From Desulfitobacterium_A nosdiversum (lineage in GTDB: Bacteria > Bacillota > Desulfitobacteriia > Desulfitobacteriales > Desulfitobacteriaceae), in NCBI RefSeq assembly GCF_049860565.1, contig NZ_CP172056.1, positions 2,046,001 through 2,110,000 of the forward strand: a DNA stretch of 64,000 nucleotides. The letters are read 5' to 3'. Under the pieces are notes generated by a model, which was given only the letters and a program-made list of their open reading frames with translations, searched no databases and was not told where the DNA came from. Below, one piece after another: positions 8,581 to 16,609 of this stretch; the stretch's first letter is position 1; each line of letters begins with the position of its first letter. The translations under genes and the position numbers were made by a program.

Positions 8581-9624
8581 GTGTCGTTACATTATAGTTT
8601 AGTTTTATCTCAACCCAAAAAAGAACCAGGACTTCTCGATCATTTAAATGTTATTCCTGTTCCCGATCGTATTGAAGTCATCGTTAAACGGTTATGTGAC
8701 TCTCTTCGCGAAATTATCATGAGCGCTAAAGAAGTACCTTGGGCGGAAATTGAAGAAATCAGGATTAGAGTATCAAAGCCGCTCTTGCTGCGGGGCAAAG
8801 ATCAAGAGTATTTTCTTGATTCTCTGGGAAAAACGGTTGCTCAGGATAAAGCTTATAAAATTAAGAAAGAAGATGTAATGCAGACGCTTGAGCGTATGAC
8901 TCAGAGTTCGCTGTATGCCGCAGAAGAAGAACTAAAGCAAGGCTTTTTAACATTACCCGGCGGACATCGAGTCGGAGTAACGGGAGAGGCTGTCCTCAAG
9001 AATGGTTTTATTCAAAATTTAAAGCATATTTCGAGCCTGAATATCCGCTTAGCGTTAGATATCTCGGGACAGGCGAAGATGATTTTACCTTATTTGAAAC
9101 GACCCGACGGATCTCTTTATCATACGCTTATCCTTTCTCCGCCGCGAGCGGGTAAAACAACCCTACTTCGGGATTTGATCCGTTGTTTAAGTGAAGGTGT
9201 ACCCGGGGTAGCAGCCAGTGGAAAAACAATAGGCGTTGTCGATGAACGCGGTGAGATTGCCGGAATGTGGCAGGGTTATCCGACGTATGATTTAGGCTGC
9301 AGGACCGATGTCTTGGATGGATGTCCTAAAGCATCGGGAATGAGCATGTTGATTCGTTCCATGTCTCCTCAAGTTATCGCGGTGGATGAGCTTGGCCATC
9401 CTCAAGATGTAGAGGCGGTACTTGATGCATTGCGCAGCGGAGTCAGTGTTCTCAGCACAGCACATGCGGAGAATGGGGATGATGCGAAGGCGCGGCCTGT
9501 ACTCAAAGCATTGTTTGAAAAGAGTGTTTTTGAGCGCTTAGTCCTTTTAAGCCGCCGCAGGGGACCGGGAACGGTGGAAAGCATTTTTGATTTAAGGACT
9601 AATACCGATTTAAAGCTGAACTAA
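8581..9624 (+). CDS. spoIIIAA: Stage III sporulation protein AA (ATPase)
   Basis: 347 aa. A secretion-ATPase-like protein of the mother-cell SpoIIIA complex, which links the mother cell to the forespore. The nucleotide site is visible as SPPRAGKTTLLRD, then VVDERGEIAG and a Walker B-like VIAVDELG. The first Gly of the P-loop is Ser here. GTG 8581 is chosen because AAAGGGGG lies 8 nt upstream. It is the first of eight contiguous spoIIIA genes in canonical order. Confidence 0.96.
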   Translation: MSLHYSLVLSQPKKEPGLLDHLNVIPVPDRIEVIVKRLCDSLREIIMSAKEVPWAEIEEIRIRVSKPLLLRGKDQEYFLDSLGKTVAQDKAYKIKKEDVMQTLERMTQSSLYAAEEELKQGFLTLPGGHRVGVTGEAVLKNGFIQNLKHISSLNIRLALDISGQAKMILPYLKRPDGSLYHTLILSPPRAGKTTLLRDLIRCLSEGVPGVAASGKTIGVVDERGEIAGMWQGYPTYDLGCRTDVLDGCPKASGMSMLIRSMSPQVIAVDELGHPQDVEAVLDALRSGVSVLSTAHAENGDDAKARPVLKALFEKSVFERLVLLSRRRGPGTVESIFDLRTNTDLKLN

Positions 9625-9636
9625 GAGGGTGAAGGA

Positions 9637-10146
9637 ATGGTTATCTTTTCAGCGATTATTTTAATTTTGAGTTGTGGAAGTCTCGGATTGTATTTGGCCG
9701 CAAGAATTAAAAAACGTCCAGTGGAGTTAAGAGAAGCTTTGACCGCTTTAACCCTGCTTGATACGGAAATTCTTTGGGGAAGTACCCCTTTGCCGGAAGC
9801 CTTTTCAGTGCTTAAAGAACGTACCGAAGGTTCGTGGAAAAGCTTTTTCGCTGAGCTTGAGCGTCAGGTTCAGGAGGGAACGAGCGCTTATATGGCATGG
9901 CAAGAGACCATTAAAAAAGAAGAGAAAAATTTTTGCTTAAAACCTGAGGACTGGCAGGTGATTCAAAATGTGGGTAAAGGACTGGGCCGTTCAGATCATC
10001 AAGAACAGCACAAGCAGCTGGAACTTGTTAAACAGCAGCTTCGCAGTCTGCAGGAACAGGCCTTATTAACGTGTGACAAACAAGCGAAAATGTGGTCCTA
10101 TTTAGGTTTCCTTTGCGGCATAGCCGGGGTCATTTTTCTGATTTAA
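9637..10146 (+). CDS. spoIIIAB: Stage III sporulation protein AB
   Basis: 169 aa with an N-terminal and a C-terminal hydrophobic segment flanking a helical cytoplasmic domain (KKRPVELREALTALTLL... through QAKMWSYLGFLCG). This is the layout of SpoIIIAB, a GspF-like component of the SpoIIIA channel. It starts 12 nt after spoIIIAA with GAGGGTG as ribosome-binding site. Confidence 0.95.
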   Translation: MVIFSAIILILSCGSLGLYLAARIKKRPVELREALTALTLLDTEILWGSTPLPEAFSVLKERTEGSWKSFFAELERQVQEGTSAYMAWQETIKKEEKNFCLKPEDWQVIQNVGKGLGRSDHQEQHKQLELVKQQLRSLQEQALLTCDKQAKMWSYLGFLCGIAGVIFLI

Positions 10147-10200
10147 TAAGCTAATTTCAATATAAACATTGCGACATATGGTCGAGAAAGGAAGAAAAGT

Positions 10201-10398
10201 ATGTCCTTTGAGATGATTTTGAAAATAGCAGGAATTGGACTATTAGTGGGGATTTTAGTCATCGTTCTTGATCAGGCAAACCGGAAAGAAATCAGCCAGT
10301 TAACGGTATTAGCCGGTGTGGTCGTCGTTTTGTATATTGTCGTCCAGGCTGTAGGAGACTTGTTTAGCCTTGTGAAGAGTGTATTTCAACTTTACTAG
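10201..10398 (+). CDS. spoIIIAC: Stage III sporulation protein AC
   Basis: 65 aa with two membrane helices and the conserved LDQANRKEISQL between them, matching SpoIIIAC in length and motif. It is a small membrane subunit of the mother-cell channel complex. It lies between spoIIIAB and spoIIIAD. Confidence 0.96.
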   Translation: MSFEMILKIAGIGLLVGILVIVLDQANRKEISQLTVLAGVVVVLYIVVQAVGDLFSLVKSVFQLY

Positions 10399-10409
10399 GG
10401 GGCCTGAGC

Positions 10410-10799
10410 GTGGAAATATGGCAAATCGTTGGATTGGGATTGATTGTTGCTATTATTGGGACGGTTTTAAAAGAAGTAAGACGCAATGAAATCGCAATTC
10501 AAATGGTTATTTTAGCAGGGACAATAATTTTTGTACTTGTCTTAGACAAGATAAAAATTATCGTCGATTTACTGCAGGGGCTTGCAGAACAAGCGAATAT
10601 CAGCTCTTATTATTTGTTTATTGTCTTAAAAATTGTAGGAGTAGCTTATCTTGCCGAATTTGGGGCTGATATTTGCCGTGATGCTGAACAAAAGGCTTTA
10701 GCCGCAAAAATTGAGCTGGCGGCTAAAATCGGCGTCTTGGTATTAGCAATGCCCATTATCGTGGCCATTCTCGAGTCAATCAAGCGACTCGTTCCGTGA
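10410..10799 (+). CDS. spoIIIAD: Stage III sporulation protein AD
   Basis: 129 aa, four hydrophobic segments, with LKEVRRNEIAIQMVILAG and AYLAEFGADICRDAEQKALAAKIELAAKI, both typical of SpoIIIAD. It starts at GTG 10410 behind AGGGGG. Its stop is two bases before the GAGGTG that serves spoIIIAE, indicating translational coupling. Confidence 0.96.
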   Translation: MEIWQIVGLGLIVAIIGTVLKEVRRNEIAIQMVILAGTIIFVLVLDKIKIIVDLLQGLAEQANISSYYLFIVLKIVGVAYLAEFGADICRDAEQKALAAKIELAAKIGVLVLAMPIIVAILESIKRLVP

Positions 10800-10809
10800 G
10801 GTGAAAAAC

Positions 10810-12078
10810 ATGCGGCGAAGGTTAATGTTGTTGCTTATCTTTTTTTTATTCCTGGGTTGGACAACTCCTGGTTTGGCCCAGGCGGAAAATTCGTCGGATA
10901 TAGGAAATGACTCCAATATCAAAGTAGAAATTAATTCTGATGCGAGCAATAGCCAAGCATCCAAAGGTGGAAGTTCTGCGTCTCAAAGCAACACGACATC
11001 AACCGCCGATTTAGGTAAACAAGTCGATTTAAGCCAGGTTCGCGGCTTTCTCGAGCACATTGACCAAGATGTCAAAGAATCTGTTCCGAACTTATCCTTA
11101 AGCCAAATTTTTGAAGATCTGCGTCAGGGAAAAATAAGCTTAAATCCCACGGAATTAAGTCGTAACTTACTGACCTTTTTAAGCAAGGAAATCTTAAAAA
11201 GCGGTCCGCTTATCGGGAAGCTTCTATTCTTAGCCGTTTTAATCGCTATTCTGCAGCAGCTTCAAAATGCCTTCACTGGGGATAGCCTTGGAAAAATGGT
11301 AAAGAGTTTGAGTTACCTGGCATTGATGGGGATTGCCCTAGCTGCCTTTCAGGAAACTTTAAAGGCGGCGACAGGAGCAATTGATGAAATGACAGGTTTT
11401 ATGCAGACATTATTTCCGGTCATGATGACGCTCCTCCTAGCCATGGGAAATGTAACAACCGCGGCTTTATTTAAGCCGATCGTTATCGGGAGTCTAACCT
11501 TATTAGCGACAGTAATGAAGAACGTTATTTTACCCTTATTCTTTTTAACGGCTGTTCTTAAGCTATTCAATAATATTTCCGGCGAATTTAAACTGGGGAA
11601 GCTTTCAAGTTTATTCGAATTTGCGGGGAAAATGAGCATCGGGGTATTAATGACCGTGTTTATAGGAATTATGACAATTCAAGGCGTAACAGGGGGGGTT
11701 GCGGACGGGGTTGTTCTTAGAACGGCGAAATATTCCGCAGATCTTATTCCTGTTGTTGGAAAGTTTTTTAAGGATGCCGTTGAATTAGTAGCAAGTTCGG
11801 GTTTGCTTCTGAAAAATTCTCTAGGCATTATTGGAATTTTAGCAATTGCCCTGCTTTGTATTGGTCCGGTAGTTCGTATCGCGGCCATGATTTTCGTTTT
11901 TAAAATTTCTGCAGCTTTAGTTGAACCCCTGGGATTAAAGGAGCTTTCAGACAGTCTTCAAGATATATCAAAAAGCCTGGTCTATATCTTTGCTTCCGTT
12001 GCTTCCGTTGCCATTATGTTTTTTATCAGCATCGCGGTTGTTGTGGGGGCAGGAGATCTGTCCGTCATGTTGAGATAA
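10810..12078 (+). CDS. spoIIIAE: Stage III sporulation protein AE
   Basis: A signal peptide (RRRLMLLLIFFLFLGWTTPGLAQA) is followed by a Ser/Asn-rich stretch and then a polytopic membrane domain of about 300 residues. SpoIIIAE is the large multi-spanning membrane component of the SpoIIIA apparatus. ATG 10810 is preferred to GTG 10801 because GAGGTG (10799-10804) is the evident ribosome-binding site. The low-complexity region after the signal peptide is longer than the rest of the family usually shows, as far as I can judge. Confidence 0.95.
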   Translation: MRRRLMLLLIFFLFLGWTTPGLAQAENSSDIGNDSNIKVEINSDASNSQASKGGSSASQSNTTSTADLGKQVDLSQVRGFLEHIDQDVKESVPNLSLSQIFEDLRQGKISLNPTELSRNLLTFLSKEILKSGPLIGKLLFLAVLIAILQQLQNAFTGDSLGKMVKSLSYLALMGIALAAFQETLKAATGAIDEMTGFMQTLFPVMMTLLLAMGNVTTAALFKPIVIGSLTLLATVMKNVILPLFFLTAVLKLFNNISGEFKLGKLSSLFEFAGKMSIGVLMTVFIGIMTIQGVTGGVADGVVLRTAKYSADLIPVVGKFFKDAVELVASSGLLLKNSLGIIGILAIALLCIGPVVRIAAMIFVFKISAALVEPLGLKELSDSLQDISKSLVYIFASVASVAIMFFISIAVVVGAGDLSVMLR

Positions 12079-12090
12079 GGAGGGAAATGC

Positions 12091-12723
12091 TTGGAAAGCT
12101 TGCAAACACTAGTACGCAATTTAGCCATTATAATTTTAATGGCTAATTTCCTGGAAATGCTTCTTCCCTCGAAATCGATGCAGGGGTTTGTCAAGTTAAT
12201 CATGGGTCTTTTTGTGATTTCAGCAGTGCTGGGTCCTGTAACATCTTTGCTTCATCTTCCTCTGAATCTAAGTGTTCCCGCATGGACGGAAGTCAACTCT
12301 CACGATATGCCTGTTCTTGCAGGAAATAATGGACTTCAGGCAGGCAAGGATGCTGTGCAGGAACAATTTAAGCTTATTTTGAAAAACCAAATTGAAGCCT
12401 TAGTTCTTGGAGTAAAAGGAGTTGAAAAAACGGATGTGGAGATACAGTTTGAGGAGAGCGCCGGAGGGCTTATGGACCAGCCTAAAGTGGAACGGGTAAG
12501 TATACATGTTAATTCTACTCAAACGGAAATTAAAAGTGTTGAACCCATTACTCTGGGTAAATTTGGCGGACAATCGCAATCTGAGGCTGATGATAAATCT
12601 CAATCTGATTCTAAATCTCAGCCTCAGTCTCAGTCTCAGTCTGAAAGAACTCAGACTATCCAAGAAAGAGTTTCAGCTTTGCTCCAAATTCCTAAGGATC
12701 GAATTTCTGTAACCGAAAATTAA
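12091..12723 (+). CDS. spoIIIAF: Stage III sporulation protein AF
   Basis: 210 aa: two N-terminal membrane helices (about 7-24 and 32-52) and a soluble domain, as in SpoIIIAF. Residues about 155-190 form a Ser/Gln/Asp-rich repeat (SQSQSQSE type) encoded by an imperfect TCTCAG-like hexamer array near 12,595-12,642. It starts at TTG 12091 behind AAGGAGGG. The conserved ERVSALLQIPKDRISVTE closes the protein. Confidence 0.94.
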   Translation: MESLQTLVRNLAIIILMANFLEMLLPSKSMQGFVKLIMGLFVISAVLGPVTSLLHLPLNLSVPAWTEVNSHDMPVLAGNNGLQAGKDAVQEQFKLILKNQIEALVLGVKGVEKTDVEIQFEESAGGLMDQPKVERVSIHVNSTQTEIKSVEPITLGKFGGQSQSEADDKSQSDSKSQPQSQSQSERTQTIQERVSALLQIPKDRISVTEN

Positions 12724-12759
12724 TGGATAAAGGCAAAATAAGAATGGAGGATGATAAGC

Positions 12760-13320
12760 ATGAAGTTGTTTGAAGAAAAATCACCTAAGCTGCTGATATC
12801 AATAATTGGAGCCATTGCCATAGCTGTAGTTTTAATGCTTACCAATAAAGGCAGTTCAGGTGTGGGATCAAAAGCGGCCCAGCAGCCGGTAGCGCAAAAC
12901 GCGTCAAGCGAATCAACGCACATTGAGCTTTTAGAAAAAGACCTTGAGAACAAATTAGTTCAGAATTTGCAGCAAATGACAGGAGTTGGCCGAGTTCAAG
13001 TATCTGTCACGTTATCGTCCTCGCTGAAATCTGATTTTGCGACCAGTGGAAGTGTTACAAAAAAGACGATTAAAGAATCAGATAAGGCAGGAGGAACGCG
13101 TGAGTCCTCTGAGGTAACGGAAAATACTCAGCTTGTTGTACCTAACGGAGCAAGCCAACCTGTTGTCGTCATGGAGGAACGTCCGGCAGTCGCAGGGGTA
13201 CTCATCATAGCGGAAGGTGCCAAAGATCCCGTAATCCGTGAAAACATCCATAACGCAGTGAAAACCCTTCTGGATATTTCCACGAATAAGATCACAGTTC
13301 AGCCGATGGAGGGAGTTTAA
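12760..13320 (+). CDS. spoIIIAG: Stage III sporulation protein AG
   Basis: 186 aa with one N-terminal membrane helix and a ring-building-motif type extracytoplasmic domain containing MTGVGRVQVSVTLSSS and ERPAVAGVLIIAEGA, both typical of SpoIIIAG. In B. subtilis it forms a large secretin-like ring in the intermembrane space. ATG 12760 is used because GGAGG (12746-12750) abuts the earlier in-frame ATG at 12751. Confidence 0.95.
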   Translation: MKLFEEKSPKLLISIIGAIAIAVVLMLTNKGSSGVGSKAAQQPVAQNASSESTHIELLEKDLENKLVQNLQQMTGVGRVQVSVTLSSSLKSDFATSGSVTKKTIKESDKAGGTRESSEVTENTQLVVPNGASQPVVVMEERPAVAGVLIIAEGAKDPVIRENIHNAVKTLLDISTNKITVQPMEGV

Positions 13321-13893
13321 ATGCATATTCTTATTCATTTGCCTCAGAGCCTTTCCAACAAGAGGGTTCGGGTTGGTATTTTAAGTGGAAGCATCTTTTT
13401 TATTATTGGTTTGCTTATAGTGGGATGGGCTTTAACGAAAAATCAGCCAACGCATTTTACGGGAAAGAATACACTCGCAGTGAATGCTCAAATCGAGGGA
13501 CAAAATATTCAATTCTCAAGTGAAGCGGCAAAGCCGAAACTGCAAGGACAAAACTATTTTGTAAATTATAGGCTGCAACGCGAACAATCCCGGCAGGAAG
13601 AGAAAACTATGCTATCCGCTGTGCTTAATTCAAATATTGCGGCAACCAAAGAAGATGCTCAAAAAAAGTGGCTTCAATTGACCAATAGAATTAGCAAAGA
13701 GGACGAAATAGAAAACTTACTTAAAATAAAAGGGTTTCAAGATGCTATAGCCGAAGTTGCTCCTAACAGTGTCAATGTTTTTATTTACGCGCCGTCCGTT
13801 ACTCCAAATGAAATAAGTATTATTCAGAATATCGTACAACAGGCGACGCCTGTTCACTTAGATCAAATAAATATTTCGGTTAGAAATCCTTAA
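13321..13893 (+). CDS. spoIIIAH: Stage III sporulation protein AH
   Basis: 190 aa with one N-terminal membrane helix and a C-terminal EscJ/PrgK-like domain (KGFQDAIAEVAPNSVNVFI and the last 40 residues). SpoIIIAH binds forespore SpoIIQ across the intermembrane space. The ATG follows the spoIIIAG stop codon directly, with GGAGGGAG inside the end of spoIIIAG. It is the last gene of the operon. Confidence 0.95.
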   Translation: MHILIHLPQSLSNKRVRVGILSGSIFFIIGLLIVGWALTKNQPTHFTGKNTLAVNAQIEGQNIQFSSEAAKPKLQGQNYFVNYRLQREQSRQEEKTMLSAVLNSNIAATKEDAQKKWLQLTNRISKEDEIENLLKIKGFQDAIAEVAPNSVNVFIYAPSVTPNEISIIQNIVQQATPVHLDQINISVRNP

Positions 13894-14095
13894 GACGCGA
13901 GAGTTAATATTATATAGTATAAATTCTAATAACATAGTAAATTAATTTTAAGAAATAAATAAAAGTTCAATTGGCTTGCAGGAATTATTCGATTTAAAAC
14001 GAATTAAACTAAACGTACGATTCAATACAAGGGTTCGAGCTTGAATTGCTGACTTTTATATGAAGGATTTCTAGGTCGAGAGAGAGGACTATTGA

Positions 14096-14458
14096 ATGAG
14101 CAAAATTCTTGTCGCTGATGATGCCATATTTATGCGTTTAATGATACGCCAAATTCTAGCTCGCCGAGATTCTATTGAAATATGGGAAGCAGAAAATGGG
14201 CAAGTGGCAATTGAGCTTTTCCGTGAACACCGGCCTGACTTAACATTCTTGGATATTACAATGCCGATAAAAGATGGACTGGAGACTCTTGAAGAGATAT
14301 TAGCCATCGATAACCAAGCAAAAATCATTATGTGCAGTGCTGTTGCCCAGGAAAAAGTGGTACAAAACGCAATTCAAAAGGGAGCAACAGACTTTTTAAT
14401 AAAACCCTTTCGACCGAATCAACTTTTAGAGACTGTTAATAAATATTTGAGAAAATGA
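14096..14458 (+). CDS. CheY-like single-domain response regulator
   Basis: 120 aa, one receiver domain and nothing else. The acidic pair DD (ILVADDA), the phosphoacceptor Asp in DLTFLDITMP and the Lys in FLIKPF are all present. There is no output domain, so it probably acts by protein contact, as CheY or Spo0F do. It stands alone between spoIIIA and the carboxylase operon with its own terminator. Its partner kinase is not in the window. Confidence 0.93.
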   Translation: MSKILVADDAIFMRLMIRQILARRDSIEIWEAENGQVAIELFREHRPDLTFLDITMPIKDGLETLEEILAIDNQAKIIMCSAVAQEKVVQNAIQKGATDFLIKPFRPNQLLETVNKYLRK

Positions 14459-14462
14459 CAGT

Positions 14463-14496
14463 ACCCCCTATTGCATAATGACCGTGCAGAGGGGGT
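14463..14496 (+). terminator. Terminator-like hairpin after the receiver gene
   Basis: ACCCCCT (14463-14469) pairs with AGGGGGT (14490-14496). Only a short T-rich tail (TATTTG) follows. Confidence 0.55.
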
Positions 14497-14567
14497 TATT
14501 TGTTAGAAAATAAACAGTTAAAAGCCAACATAATTTGACTTTATACTGTATACTTGTGCCAGTTTCA

Positions 14568-14596
14568 TTGAAAAAGGTTTTTTAGACTCATATAAT
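14568..14596 (+). promoter_or_regulatory. Strong sigma-A promoter of the carboxylase operon
   Basis: TTGAAA (14568-14573), a 17-bp spacer and a perfect TATAAT (14591-14596). The leader to the GTG start is about 135 nt and contains a small TTCCC/GGGAA hairpin near 14,683-14,701. Confidence 0.7.
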
Positions 14597-14738
14597 AAAA
14601 TATAAGTTTTTGAAAGCAAAAAACAATAATTCTGAATTGAGTGGCAAAGGGACTTTGGAGTAATTTCAAAAATAGTGAAAACCTTCCCATTTTTTAGGGA
14701 ATTGATTTTTGAAGATTCAGAGAGGAGAAAGAGAAACA

Positions 14739-16598
14739 GTGAGAAAAGTCAAGATTACAGACACAACGCTGCGTGATGCTCACCAAAGCTTATGGGCAAC
14801 ACGTATGCGGACTGAGGATATGCTACCAATTCTCAAAGATCTTGATGATGTAGGGTATCATTCGCTCGAAGTATGGGGAGGAGCAACATTTGACGTCTGC
14901 TTGCGTTTTTTAGGAGAAGATCCTTGGGAACGTTTGCGACTCATTAAGAAAGAAGTTACCAAAACCCCGCTACAAATGCTTCTAAGAGGTCAATCTTTAG
15001 TAGGATATCAACATTATCCTGATGATGTCGTCCGTGAATTTGTTCAGTTAAGCGTTAAAAACGGAATTGATATCATTCGGATTTTTGATGCCTTAAATGA
15101 TGTACGAAATATGGTTGTTCCTATTCAGGCAGCCAAGGACGCAGGGGCCCATGTTCAGGCGTCGGTTGTCTACACCATAAGCCCTGTTCATTCTATAGAA
15201 CACTATCTTGAAACAGCACGTGAATTAGTGGAATTAGGTGCTGACTCGATTTGTATTAAAGATATGGCTGGATTATTGACGCCGATGAAAGCTTATAAAC
15301 TTGTATCCCTCATGAAAGAGCAGCTTGGAGTCATGGTTCAGTTGCATACACACTATATCGGCGGGATGGGAACTATTGCCTATGTGAAAGCAGCTGAGGC
15401 AGGTGTCGATGTTGTTGATACTGCGAGCGTTCCCCTTGCTTTTGGCGCAAGCCAGCCTCCGGTTGAACTTGTAGTACGTGCTTTAGAGGAATATGAGTTT
15501 GCTCCGGACCTTGATATTCCTCATCTTTTCAGAATTGCTAATTATTTTGAAGAGCTTCGCAAGAGCCGGGGACATGAACGTGGAATTACGCGTATTTCTG
15601 ATATGCGTGTCTTCGAGCATCAAGTGCCAGGCGGCATGATTTCAAATCTTGTTTCTCAACTCGAAGAACAGAAAGCTTTAAATCGGATTAACGAGGTACT
15701 TGACGAAATACCTCGTGTTAGGGCAGAATTGGGTTATCCGCCGCTGGTTACCCCTACAAGTCAGATCGTAGGGACACAGGCTGTATTAAACGTACTGAGC
15801 GGGGAAAGATATAAATTAGTGCCTGGCGAAGTTAAGGCTTATGTCAGCGGCTTGTATGGAAAACCACCTGCCGAAGTTGATTTAGCTATCCAGAAAAAGA
15901 TTATCGGTGATGAAATACCTTTAACTGTTCGACCTGCGGATCAACTTAAACCAGGGCTTGATAAGGCTGAGCACGAAATTGCTGGTCTGGCCCAATCACG
16001 TGAAGATGTTCTCAGCTATGCAATGTTCCCACAAGTAGCCAAAAAGTTCTTTTTGGAAAGGAAAAACGGAGGGCATAAACACGTTGCTGAAGGACAACCT
16101 GCAATTTCTAAGGAGGATTCAAAAATGAATTTAAAAGAGATTAAAGAACTTATTAAAATTCTTGGCGAAACCGATATTGCTGATTTTAATCTGGAAAGTG
16201 AAGGCGTTAAGGTTGCCATTCGCAAGGGAAGCGCGCTTACAGCATCAGCTCCCACAGCAGCACTTCCTGCTATGGCTACGGTTGCAGTACCAGCCGCTCC
16301 AGCTCCCGCAGCACCAGCCCCAACAGCTGCACCCGCTGCAGAAGCAAGTGTAAAAGCAAACTATGAGTATATTAAAGCTCCAATGGTTGGTACGTTCTAC
16401 CGTACACCGGCTCCAGATGCAGATCCTTTTGTTGAATTAGGACAATCGATTAAAGTGGGTCAAACAGTCTGCATTGTTGAGGCCATGAAACTTATGAATG
16501 AGATTGAGTCTGAATTTGACGGAAAAGTCGTTGAAGTATTAGTTGAAAATGGGCAGCCGGTAGAATTTGGTCAACCGTTGTTTGCCATCGAAAAATAG
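14739..16598 (+). CDS. Carboxyltransferase (oxaloacetate decarboxylase alpha/pyruvate carboxylase B type) fused to an AccB-like biotin carrier
   Basis: 619 aa from GTG 14739 (RKVKITDTTLRDAHQSLWATR). Residues 1 to about 440 are the TIM-barrel carboxyltransferase, with metal-site TDTTLRDAHQS, CIKDMAGLLTP (active-site Lys) and QLHTHYIGG. Residues 463-619 look like a complete AccB: the N-terminal NLKEIKELIKILGETDI segment, an Ala/Pro linker and the biotinyl domain with EAMKLMNEI (biotin Lys about 584). An in-frame ATG at 16125 has a perfect AAGGAGG 8 nt upstream, so a free 157-aa carrier may also be made. With accC it would carboxylate pyruvate or decarboxylate oxaloacetate, and the free carrier could serve acetyl-CoA carboxylase. 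Confidence 0.92.
   Translation: MRKVKITDTTLRDAHQSLWATRMRTEDMLPILKDLDDVGYHSLEVWGGATFDVCLRFLGEDPWERLRLIKKEVTKTPLQMLLRGQSLVGYQHYPDDVVREFVQLSVKNGIDIIRIFDALNDVRNMVVPIQAAKDAGAHVQASVVYTISPVHSIEHYLETARELVELGADSICIKDMAGLLTPMKAYKLVSLMKEQLGVMVQLHTHYIGGMGTIAYVKAAEAGVDVVDTASVPLAFGASQPPVELVVRALEEYEFAPDLDIPHLFRIANYFEELRKSRGHERGITRISDMRVFEHQVPGGMISNLVSQLEEQKALNRINEVLDEIPRVRAELGYPPLVTPTSQIVGTQAVLNVLSGERYKLVPGEVKAYVSGLYGKPPAEVDLAIQKKIIGDEIPLTVRPADQLKPGLDKAEHEIAGLAQSREDVLSYAMFPQVAKKFFLERKNGGHKHVAEGQPAISKEDSKMNLKEIKELIKILGETDIADFNLESEGVKVAIRKGSALTASAPTAALPAMATVAVPAAPAPAAPAPTAAPAAEASVKANYEYIKAPMVGTFYRTPAPDADPFVELGQSIKVGQTVCIVEAMKLMNEIESEFDGKVVEVLVENGQPVEFGQPLFAIEK
16110..16127 (+). promoter_or_regulatory. Internal ribosome-binding site and start codon inside the fusion gene
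   Basis: AAGGAGG (16110-16116), 8 nt, then ATG 16125, all in frame. The encoded residues from here match the natural N-terminus of AccB, which supports independent translation of a biotin carrier. Confidence 0.65.
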
Positions 16599-16609
16599 GG
16601 AGTATAGGC

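Noticed and set aside
12400..12663. Minus-strand Arg/Leu repeat protein opposite spoIIIAF
   Set aside because: It is the antisense reading of the Ser/Gln repeat; spoIIIAF is clearly the real gene.
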